From assembly GCA_022707945.1 (NCBI GenBank), contig JAKIZQ010000075.1, forward strand, positions 1-5,390: DNA of 5,390 nt, given 5' to 3'. Positions 1 through 5,390 of the stretch are shown piece by piece. The notes under the pieces were generated by a model. The model made no database searches, was not told the DNA's origin, and saw only the letters and a list, made by a program, of their open reading frames with translations. The translations under genes were made by a program, and so were the position numbers. The first letter of the stretch is position 1. Each line of letters opens with the position of its first letter. This DNA comes from Bdellovibrionales bacterium (GTDB taxonomy: Bacteria > Bdellovibrionota > JAFGOL01).

Positions 1-384
1 ACGTCCTTTAATGTATGAGCTTATCGCCTCGTCTAGATCTTGCTCTAATATAGTTTGGACTCCACTCATCCTGTTCTTTGGTTTTCCCCAAGAACTTGCA
101 CGAGTTTCTATATCAACCCTTTTGTTCACCTTGCTCAAAAAACGAGCATTAGGGTTTGCTTCTTCATCCCCTTTTTCATCATCTATGGAAACTATCTGCC
201 TTCTTATTTGATCTGCATCAACGACATAAACATCCATTGGTGCTTTTAATTTCTCTGGCAAATATTTCACCAACAAAAAATCCCCAATAAACAGATACAA
301 TAATATTAAATGTATAAGGGTTGATAGGATTATGCATTCAACCCAATTACGTCTAAAAAAATCTTTTTTATTCTCTTTCATCAT
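1..384 (-). CDS. TonB/TolA-like single-pass membrane protein, N-terminal 128 residues (partial)
   Basis: The reading frame starts at ATG 384 and stays open for 128 codons to the window edge, so the 3' end is missing. The protein has a short basic cytoplasmic N-terminus (MMKENKKDFFRRN), one hydrophobic segment at about 15-39, and then a charged region expected to lie in the periplasm. The membrane segment carries S-x3-H (Ser21, His25 in STLIHLILLYLFI), the core of the SHLS signature by which TonB and TolA couple to the ExbB/ExbD or TolQ/TolR proton channels. After it come V-Y-V-V-D-A-D at 52-58 and NARFLSKVNKRVDIETRA at 79-96, a pattern I associate with TonB-family energy transducers of delta-type proteobacteria, though from memory only. 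The C-terminal domain that would separate TonB from TolA or another periplasmic protein is outside the window. GAAGAG lies 7 nt before the first of two tandem ATG codons, which selects the start at 384 over 381. The first 17 nt overlap truA. That the gene is real is well supported; its exact family is inference. Confidence 0.7.
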   Translation of the reverse strand, partial: MMKENKKDFFRRNWVECIILSTLIHLILLYLFIGDFLLVKYLPEKLKAPMDVYVVDADQIRRQIVSIDDEKGDEEANPNARFLSKVNKRVDIETRASSWGKPKNRMSGVQTILEQDLDEAISSYIKGR

Positions 385-1114
385 AAAAGATCTCTTCAAG
401 ATACAATGCATACGCTGGAGCTGTTATGCCTGCCTTGCGTCTATCTTTTGATTCCAACATATTCACAACATCCTGTACGCCATATCTGCCAATGCCTACT
501 TCTACCACTGTGCCAACAATGTTTCTTATCATGTGTTTTAAAAAGCCATTGCCGGTAAAACTTATGTTCATTTCGTGGCCATCTTGTTTTATGTCTATGG
601 CGTATATATTCCTTATCGTCGTTTTTACTTCAGTTCCTGAGCCCATAAAGGCTTTAAAATCCTTTTCACCCATAAAAAGTTTTAGGGCTTCTAACATGTT
701 GTTTTTATTAAGACTATATTTAAGCCACCAAACTCTGTTAATATAAAAAGGGCTCCTTATTGGAGCATTGCTTATACGATACGTGTATTTCTTCCTTAAA
801 GCCTTCCTCGCATCAAACTCTGGGCCAACGACCTTAACATCAAGAATACTTATATCTGGCGGCAGCTGTGTGTTTAATATTTTTTGCATTCTTTCTGCAC
901 TATATTCAGATTCACACTTAAAGCTTGCCACCTGACCATACGCATGTACTCCAGCATCGGTTCTGCTTGGATACCTTAAAGTTATATGCTCACCAAAGAC
1001 TTTAAATAAAAGGTTTTCTATAACACCCTGTATGGTTGGTTTGCCTGGTTGGGTTTGCCAGCCAACATAGCCTGTACCATCATACGATATCGTTAATTTA
1101 TAGTTAGTCTCCAT
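368..1114 (-). CDS. truA: tRNA pseudouridine(38-40) synthase TruA
   Basis: TruA isomerises uridines 38, 39 and 40 in the anticodon stem-loop of many tRNAs to pseudouridine, without a cofactor, in the cytosol. Numbered from the ATG at 1114 (248 residues), visible landmarks are KLTISYDGTGYVGWQ near 6-20, the catalytic motif SRTDAGVHA with nucleophile Asp53, KKYTYRI near 108-114, GNGFLKHMIRNIVGTVVEVG near 188-207, and the C-terminal APAYALYLEEIFY. The length is normal and the gene looks intact. The frame extends three codons further to a TTG at 1123, which has a loose AAGGGTG 10 nt upstream. I prefer the ATG because family members usually begin a few residues before the K-x-T-I-x-Y-D-G block, but the ribosome site before it is weak, so the start is uncertain. 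The gene overlaps the end of pssA by 11 nt (20 nt with TTG), and its TAA stop lies inside the next gene, which suggests translational coupling on both sides. Confidence 0.95.
   Translation of the reverse strand: METNYKLTISYDGTGYVGWQTQPGKPTIQGVIENLLFKVFGEHITLRYPSRTDAGVHAYGQVASFKCESEYSAERMQKILNTQLPPDISILDVKVVGPEFDARKALRKKYTYRISNAPIRSPFYINRVWWLKYSLNKNNMLEALKLFMGEKDFKAFMGSGTEVKTTIRNIYAIDIKQDGHEMNISFTGNGFLKHMIRNIVGTVVEVGIGRYGVQDVVNMLESKDRRKAGITAPAYALYLEEIFYDERE
392..397 (-). promoter_or_regulatory. Shine-Dalgarno site for the TonB/TolA-like gene inside truA
   Basis: GAAGAG stands 7 nt before the ATG at 384 and 10 nt before the second ATG at 381, favouring the first as start. It lies within the 3' end of truA, so the gene is read from the same transcript or by ribosomes finishing truA. 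Confidence 0.6.
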
Positions 1115-1847
1115 TTCTGCCAAAAACGGATAACACCCTTAGATAAGCCTCAAACAATAAACCTTGGAAAATATAAAGTACACAAAGAGAGAAAATAACT
1201 ATATGTGGATTTATAGCCGCTGTTACTAATACCAAAAGGAATAAGACCATATTGGTATAGAATTGATTTTTTAAACTTCTTTCTGGTTTTTTATAACTTT
1301 TATATCTTACTGAACTAACCATTAAGATAGCTGTAACTATAAGTATAGCTATAAAATAATGTGGACGATGTTTAATATCGCCAACCTCTACAAAGAACAA
1401 AAAGCCAGACGCTACTGTTGCTGCTGATACAGGTATAGGGAGTCCACAAAAATATCTTGGATCAGAAGACCTATAACTCACATTAAACTTGGCAAGCCTA
1501 AGTGCACCGCATGCTACATAAAGAAAAGGCACTATCCATCCTATTCTTGGTATATTCGACAAACAATAAAGATAAGAAAGTATCGCTGGTGCAACACCAA
1601 AAGAAACGATGTCTGATAAAGAATCATACTCTCTGCCAAAATCTGTACCACCATTAGTCCACCTTGCCACTCTTCCATCTACAAGGTCAAAAAGAGCTGC
1701 AGCAAGTATCAAATAAGAGGCTATTAAATAATCTCCTCTAAGACTGCTTACTATTGAATAAAAACCGCAAAACAAATTACCAGTCGTAAAAAGATTAGGA
1801 AACATCAACACAGTGTTGTCCACAAAACGTTTTCTTCTTCCTTCCAC
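1104..1847 (-). CDS. pssA: CDP-diacylglycerol--serine O-phosphatidyltransferase (type II PssA)
   Basis: PssA transfers the phosphatidyl group of CDP-diacylglycerol to L-serine, giving phosphatidylserine and CMP, the first committed step to phosphatidylethanolamine; it acts in the inner membrane. The full CDP-alcohol phosphatidyltransferase signature D-G-x2-A-R-x8-G-x3-D-x3-D is present with Asp57, Gly58, Ala61, Arg62, Gly71, Asp75 and Asp79, and Asp54 precedes it. PNLFTTGNLFCGF at 17-29, RLAKFNV at 117-123 and GLPIP at 135-139 are typical of membrane-embedded serine-type enzymes and favour PssA over PgsA or cardiolipin-type relatives. Hydrophobic segments lie near 14-34, 38-56, 80-95, 103-118, 134-153, 163-180, 198-214 and 216-235. 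The 247-residue length fits the short type II class. The start is GTG, chosen because AAGAGGTG sits at ideal spacing just upstream; the next in-frame ATG (residue 15) would cut into conserved sequence. It follows gpmI by 10 nt and overlaps truA. No phosphatidylserine decarboxylase gene (psd), a common neighbour of pssA, lies in the window. Confidence 0.95.
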   Translation of the reverse strand: MEGRRKRFVDNTVLMFPNLFTTGNLFCGFYSIVSSLRGDYLIASYLILAAALFDLVDGRVARWTNGGTDFGREYDSLSDIVSFGVAPAILSYLYCLSNIPRIGWIVPFLYVACGALRLAKFNVSYRSSDPRYFCGLPIPVSAATVASGFLFFVEVGDIKHRPHYFIAILIVTAILMVSSVRYKSYKKPERSLKNQFYTNMVLFLLVLVTAAINPHIVIFSLCVLYIFQGLLFEAYLRVLSVFGRNGD

Positions 1848-1851
1848 AAAA

Positions 1852-1859
1852 CACCTCTT
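1852..1859 (-). promoter_or_regulatory. Strong Shine-Dalgarno site for pssA
   Basis: On the minus strand AAGAGGTG ends 4 nt before the GTG start of pssA, with AGG 6 nt from it. It begins within the gpmI TAA stop codon. This site decides the GTG start and fills nearly all of the 10-nt gpmI-pssA gap, so there is no room for a separate promoter or terminator there. Confidence 0.8.
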
Positions 1860-3387
1860 AACTTTTTATTATAAGGCTTTTACCCGAAACTTCATCTGGT
1901 ATTCTTATATTCATCCAGTCAAGTATGCTTGGCATAATATCTGCGAGACGGCCATTATCTAAACTTATTTTGTCCTTATTTATATTCTTGTCTATCACTA
2001 TAAACCGGACATCATTGGTTGTGTGAGCCGTATGTGCCTGACCATTATCTTGCATTTTTTCTGCATTACCGTGATCGGCTGTTAAAAAAACTGTCCCGTT
2101 CTTTTCAAAAACTTTTTTTATAATTATAGAAGCACACTCATCAACAGTTTCTACAGCCTTAACGGCAGCATCAAAAACACCAGTGTGACCAACCATATCG
2201 CAATTAGCATAATTAACTACGATAAGATCATAGACGTCTTTATCCAGCTCCTTCAATAATTTTTCTGTAACCTTATATGCGCTCATCTCTGGTCTTAGGT
2301 CATATGTTGCAACATCTTTTGGTGAATCAACAAGTATCCTGTCTTCTCCAACAAATGGTGTTTCCACCCCTCCATTAAAAAAGAAAGTCACATGCGCGTA
2401 TTTCTCTGTTTCTGCTATACGAAGCTGTTTTAAACCTTGTTTTGATATAATTTCTCCCATTATGTTCTTTAAATTCTGTTTTGGAAAAGCAACTGGAAGA
2501 ACAAAATTAGCATCATACTCTGTCATACACAAAAAATGACGTATTTTTGGGAAAACGTCTCTGTTAAGCTCTTTTAATTCTTTGTCCATCAAGGCTCTGC
2601 TTATTTCTCTTGCTCTATCAGACCTAAAATTAAAGAAAATAACAACGTCGCCATCTTTAATAATGGAATTTTTATCAAAACACGCAGGCTCTATGAATTC
2701 ATCGCCGATATCTTTTTTATGACTTTCTTTAATGTATTCTACAGGATCTTTGTTGATAAATGGGATGCCTTTGATCATTGCATCATAAGCCCTTTGAAGT
2801 CTTTCCCACCTTTTATCTCTATCCATTGCATAATATCTTCCAGACATAGATCCAATAGCACCAAGACCATGTTTTTTGAACATTTCTATTAGTCTAATTA
2901 AATATGTGTGCCCTATTTTAGGCGCTGTATCCCTGCCATCAAAAAAAGGATGCACAACAAGATCTTTAACATTCTTTTCTTTTGCCAGTTTTAAAAAAGC
3001 TTCAATATGATCTATGTGTGAATGAACCCCACCGTCAGAAAGAAGACCCATTAAATGTATTTTTGAATTATTCGCTATAGCTAGATCATATGCCTTAATT
3101 ATTTCTTTGTTTAAGAAAAACTCTCCATCCTCTATTGCTTTATCTATCCTCGTAAGATCTTGATAAACGATCCTGCCTGCACCAATATTAAGATGCCCAA
3201 CCTCTGAATTACCCATTAGCCCTTTTGGCAATCCAACATCAAGTCCGCTACATTTGAGGAAAGAGTTTGGATATTCTGAAACAATAGAATCAAGGTTCGG
3301 AGTTTTTGCAGTATATATAGCGTTATGATTTTTATTATCGCTATATCCCCAGCCATCCAATATCATCAATACACAAGGTTTTTTCAT
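1858..3387 (-). CDS. gpmI: 2,3-bisphosphoglycerate-independent phosphoglycerate mutase
   Basis: GpmI interconverts 3-phosphoglycerate and 2-phosphoglycerate in the cytosol, in glycolysis and gluconeogenesis, using two metal ions (usually Mn2+) and a phosphoserine intermediate. At 509 residues it has the normal family length of about 510-515 and looks intact. Alkaline-phosphatase-superfamily landmarks are all present: Asp11 in the N-terminal LDGWG; nucleophile Ser61 in MGNSEVGH; His122 in GGVHSHIDH; FDGRDT at 149-154; SGRYYAMDRD at 182-191; FNFRSDRAR at 252-260 with Arg255 and Arg258 for phosphate binding; Lys329 in EKYAHVTFFFNGG; Asp397 and His401 in NCDMVGHTG; Asp438 and His439 in TADHGNAE; and His455 in HTAHTTN. 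By comparison with the Geobacillus stearothermophilus enzyme, Asp397, His401 and His455 bind one metal, and Asp11, Ser61, Asp438 and His439 the other. The ATG overlaps the upstream transporter stop as ATGA and is preceded by AGGT, so translation is probably coupled. The TAA stop lies 10 nt before pssA. A small deviation is Asp-Val-Arg after HTAHTTN, where Pro-Val-Pro is common. Confidence 0.98.
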   Translation of the reverse strand: MKKPCVLMILDGWGYSDNKNHNAIYTAKTPNLDSIVSEYPNSFLKCSGLDVGLPKGLMGNSEVGHLNIGAGRIVYQDLTRIDKAIEDGEFFLNKEIIKAYDLAIANNSKIHLMGLLSDGGVHSHIDHIEAFLKLAKEKNVKDLVVHPFFDGRDTAPKIGHTYLIRLIEMFKKHGLGAIGSMSGRYYAMDRDKRWERLQRAYDAMIKGIPFINKDPVEYIKESHKKDIGDEFIEPACFDKNSIIKDGDVVIFFNFRSDRAREISRALMDKELKELNRDVFPKIRHFLCMTEYDANFVLPVAFPKQNLKNIMGEIISKQGLKQLRIAETEKYAHVTFFFNGGVETPFVGEDRILVDSPKDVATYDLRPEMSAYKVTEKLLKELDKDVYDLIVVNYANCDMVGHTGVFDAAVKAVETVDECASIIIKKVFEKNGTVFLTADHGNAEKMQDNGQAHTAHTTNDVRFIVIDKNINKDKISLDNGRLADIMPSILDWMNIRIPDEVSGKSLIIKS

Positions 3388-5390
3388 TTTTTACCTATCA
3401 AATGGTGAAATGTTGGTACCAAGAACAACGCCCCAGATATACAAGCAAGTTCGCCTATAAAACCAAGTTTACCAAAAGAAGCCAGTGCCCTGCTGTTCGC
3501 GGCAAGTAGTATCAGATAAGAAACAAGTGTGGTTAAACAACAGGCCAAAACAGCAGAGCCTGTGTTCATTATTGTTGTTTTAAAATCTTTTTTCTTATCT
3601 ATTAAATATCTTGAATAAACATTAAGAGGATAGTCTACAGCCACACCCATCGTTAACGGTATTGCTATAAAATTGAAGAAATTTATTTTTATCCCAAATA
3701 TTGCTATTACAGCCAACATTGTTAAAAGACCAAACATAAGACAAGAAATAACGACCAAGGATGCTCTTAAAGACCCCATTAAAAATATAACTACCAAGAA
3801 CACCATAACGAAAGAAAGCAAAGACACTATTGGAATATCTTTTTTTACTCCCTCTAAAAGATCAGAGAATATTATCCATTCTCCAGATGTTTCTATTATC
3901 TTGTTATTAGGCAGATGTACTTTTTTTATGCTATTAGCATAATCAAGAAGGTTGTCCCTTAATGAAAGTGAATAATTATCGTCCTGTTCAACATAAGCAA
4001 TGGTACCAACTGTGCCATCTACTTCTGTAAAATTCTTTTTTATATCTAAAGGGATGTCTTCAATTGTAAGAGTTCTGGTTGGCATTTTGCTTCTCATATC
4101 CAAAACTCTTTCATAATCTTCGTCGTTAAGCCATTTTATAGAATTATCATATAACAAACTTTTTATCTTGGCTATGGATGGGAGTTTTTCTTCCTGATCT
4201 TTTGGTATAAAACTACTTATCTCGTAACATTTTTTAATTGTCCTCATGGAGCCATCTTTGCTCTGGTCTTTCTTGTTCATAAGTGTGTCACAAAACAATC
4301 TTGAATCTTCTATAGAGTCAGTAAGAACAACCGTCGGTGACAAACTTTGTGTTTCAAATACTTTGTCTAATTTTTCTTTCCAAACATTGGTATCAGAAGT
4401 TTTGTTTTTTAAATTATTAAAATTATATTCCAGAGAATTTGGAGCATAAAAACTAAAAGAGATAACGCCAGTTAACATTATAAGTAACGCAGATATTAAC
4501 ACGAACCTTTTCTTATCTATTACCCACATTACCCCTTTATATACGTATGGGTTAACATCAAACCTTTTTTTCTTGAGCTTGAGGAATTTTATCTTGTCTG
4601 TGACCAATATAAATAAAGGCAACAAAAGCATCGTAAACAACCATGTTATGAGAATACCAACTGAACCTATGAACCCGAACTGATTAAATCCCCTATTACT
4701 AGCTATGAATAAACTTAAAAAAGCTACCAGCGTAGTACCAGAAGCAAGCAAGGTGGGCAAATACACATTCTGAAGAGTTATTATATTTGCTTTAACTGAA
4801 TTAAATCCTTTTGCTATTTCTTCAAGATACCTTGAAATATAGATGATCCCATAGTTCACACCAGTACCAACTATCAACGAGGTCATAAAGGCTGTTTGAG
4901 TGTTCAAACTTCCTATATAGAAATAAGTTATGGCCATGGTAACAGCAACAGAGGCACAAAGATTTAAGATAAGCATGCCTATCGCAGAAAAGCTGGGGAC
5001 AAAGATATAGATGCTGAGCGAGACTAATATAAAGACTAAAAGCGCAGTAGAGACTATGTCGTGCTTAATTGATTCATTTTCTTCCATCCTGCTTCTCATA
5101 CTACCAGCAAGACCAACCTTCATGTCTTTTGAGTAAGAAGAAGGGTTCATGTTCTTTATTATTTTTTCTACTGTGTTATTTATTTGTTTTGCTTTTTTAA
5201 ATGAAAGGCTAGATCCAAAAGGTACTATAGAAACAGCTAAAAGATCCCCTTCTTTATTTGTATAATAACCTTCTTTATAATTCTCTGAAATGCTTTCAAC
5301 GTCACCCTTATATTTATCCTTAATATCGTCTATATTAAACTCTACTTTCTCTTTTTTTGATTTAGTTCCATCTATTTCATCCATTAGCTT
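3384..5390 (-). CDS. MMPL/RND-family membrane transporter, 5' end outside the window (partial)
   Basis: This is a two-repeat RND-superfamily inner-membrane protein of the MMPL type, a family that uses the proton gradient to move lipids or other hydrophobic envelope compounds. Counting from the Met at 5384, membrane segments are visible at about residues 110-129, 133-157, 166-186, 209-228, 237-262 and 292-313, then 518-537, 540-562, 569-589, 608-628 and 636-658. A periplasmic loop of about 200 residues (314-515) separates the two groups. These are 11 of the expected 12 segments. TM1 and most of the first periplasmic loop are missing and must lie upstream. The reading frame stays open to the window edge (Lys-Leu before that Met), so the Met is probably internal. 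Each repeat has the family TM4/TM10 signature: GTGVNYGI followed by SRYLEE at about 173-189, and GVAVDYPL followed by SRY at 580-593. The first has Asn177 where many relatives have Asp; the second keeps Asp584. The TGA stop overlaps the gpmI ATG. The substrate cannot be told from sequence, and a name such as HpnN or MmpL3 is not justified. Confidence 0.88.
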   Translation of the reverse strand, partial: KLMDEIDGTKSKKEKVEFNIDDIKDKYKGDVESISENYKEGYYTNKEGDLLAVSIVPFGSSLSFKKAKQINNTVEKIIKNMNPSSYSKDMKVGLAGSMRSRMEENESIKHDIVSTALLVFILVSLSIYIFVPSFSAIGMLILNLCASVAVTMAITYFYIGSLNTQTAFMTSLIVGTGVNYGIIYISRYLEEIAKGFNSVKANIITLQNVYLPTLLASGTTLVAFLSLFIASNRGFNQFGFIGSVGILITWLFTMLLLPLFILVTDKIKFLKLKKKRFDVNPYVYKGVMWVIDKKRFVLISALLIMLTGVISFSFYAPNSLEYNFNNLKNKTSDTNVWKEKLDKVFETQSLSPTVVLTDSIEDSRLFCDTLMNKKDQSKDGSMRTIKKCYEISSFIPKDQEEKLPSIAKIKSLLYDNSIKWLNDEDYERVLDMRSKMPTRTLTIEDIPLDIKKNFTEVDGTVGTIAYVEQDDNYSLSLRDNLLDYANSIKKVHLPNNKIIETSGEWIIFSDLLEGVKKDIPIVSLLSFVMVFLVVIFLMGSLRASLVVISCLMFGLLTMLAVIAIFGIKINFFNFIAIPLTMGVAVDYPLNVYSRYLIDKKKDFKTTIMNTGSAVLACCLTTLVSYLILLAANSRALASFGKLGFIGELACISGALFLVPTFHHLIGKK
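3393..3396 (-). promoter_or_regulatory. Shine-Dalgarno site for gpmI inside the transporter gene
   Basis: AGGT followed by five A residues precedes the gpmI ATG, with AGG 6 nt away. The site lies within the last codons of the transporter gene, and the start and stop codons overlap as ATGA, a typical arrangement for translational coupling. Confidence 0.65.

Noticed and set aside
11..249. Two overlapping plus-strand open frames (11-211 and 55-249)
   Set aside because: They lie antisense to the TonB/TolA-like gene, have no recognisable motif and no good ribosome site, and overlap each other in different frames.
426..746. Plus-strand open frame of 106 codons inside truA
   Set aside because: It is a shadow of the intact, motif-complete truA on the other strand.
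1848..1857. Possible terminator or promoter between gpmI and pssA
   Set aside because: The gap is 10 nt, is occupied by the Shine-Dalgarno site, and has no hairpin or -10/-35 pair.
2071..2120. Homopolymer A/T runs in gpmI as possible frameshift or slippage sites
   Set aside because: The frame is continuous with all catalytic motifs in order and normal length, so no programmed shift or break is needed.
3673..3942. Plus-strand open frame of 89 codons inside the transporter gene
   Set aside because: Antisense to the second-repeat membrane region; low-complexity Ile/Lys/Thr composition typical of an AT-rich shadow frame.
4246..4449. Plus-strand open frame of 67 codons inside the transporter gene
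   Set aside because: Antisense to the periplasmic loop; no motif or start-site support.
5382..5384. ATG at 5384 as the true start of the transporter
   Set aside because: The frame stays open to the window edge, and TM1 plus most of the first periplasmic loop expected for the family are missing, so the real start is upstream.
3384..5390. Naming the transporter HpnN, MmpL3 or a SecDF-type protein
   Set aside because: Only generic RND/MMPL features are visible, the N-terminus is missing and no hopanoid or mycolate genes are present; SecDF-specific motifs are not seen.

Overview
The window is AT-rich bacterial DNA (about one-third G+C by eye, with many ATA, AGA and TTA codons). It is almost completely coding, and all coding is on the minus strand. 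Read in the direction of transcription (right to left) it holds five genes packed as one apparent operon: a large MMPL/RND-type membrane transporter cut at its 5' end by the window edge, gpmI, pssA, truA, and the N-terminal part of a TonB/TolA-like single-pass membrane protein cut at its 3' end by the window start. The joins are a 4-nt ATGA overlap (transporter/gpmI), a 10-nt gap that carries the Shine-Dalgarno site (gpmI/pssA), an 11-nt overlap, or 20 nt if a TTG start is used (pssA/truA), and a 17-nt overlap (truA/TonB-like). No promoter, terminator, structural RNA, repeat, CRISPR array, IS element or tRNA could be supported, and no stretch of 300 bases lacks a gene.

The organism is most likely a Gram-negative bacterium. 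The evidence is a predicted TonB/TolA-like inner-membrane transducer with the S-x3-H transmembrane signature, a two-repeat RND lipid/envelope transporter, and an integral-membrane (type II) phosphatidylserine synthase. The TonB-like protein and the type of RND protein recall lineages once grouped as Deltaproteobacteria. That is only an impression from protein style and was not tested by a search.

Functionally the cluster mixes envelope biogenesis (transporter, PssA, TonB/TolA-like protein) with two housekeeping enzymes: cofactor-independent phosphoglycerate mutase and tRNA pseudouridine synthase A. Co-transcription looks likely from the spacing. A shared pathway is not shown, except that GpmI draws on the 3-phosphoglycerate pool that also feeds serine, which PssA consumes.

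I see no previously undescribed system here. The points most worth checking are the asymmetric loss of the proton-relay Asp in the first RND repeat, a possible disulfide in the transporter's second periplasmic loop, and the identity of the truncated TonB/TolA-like gene.
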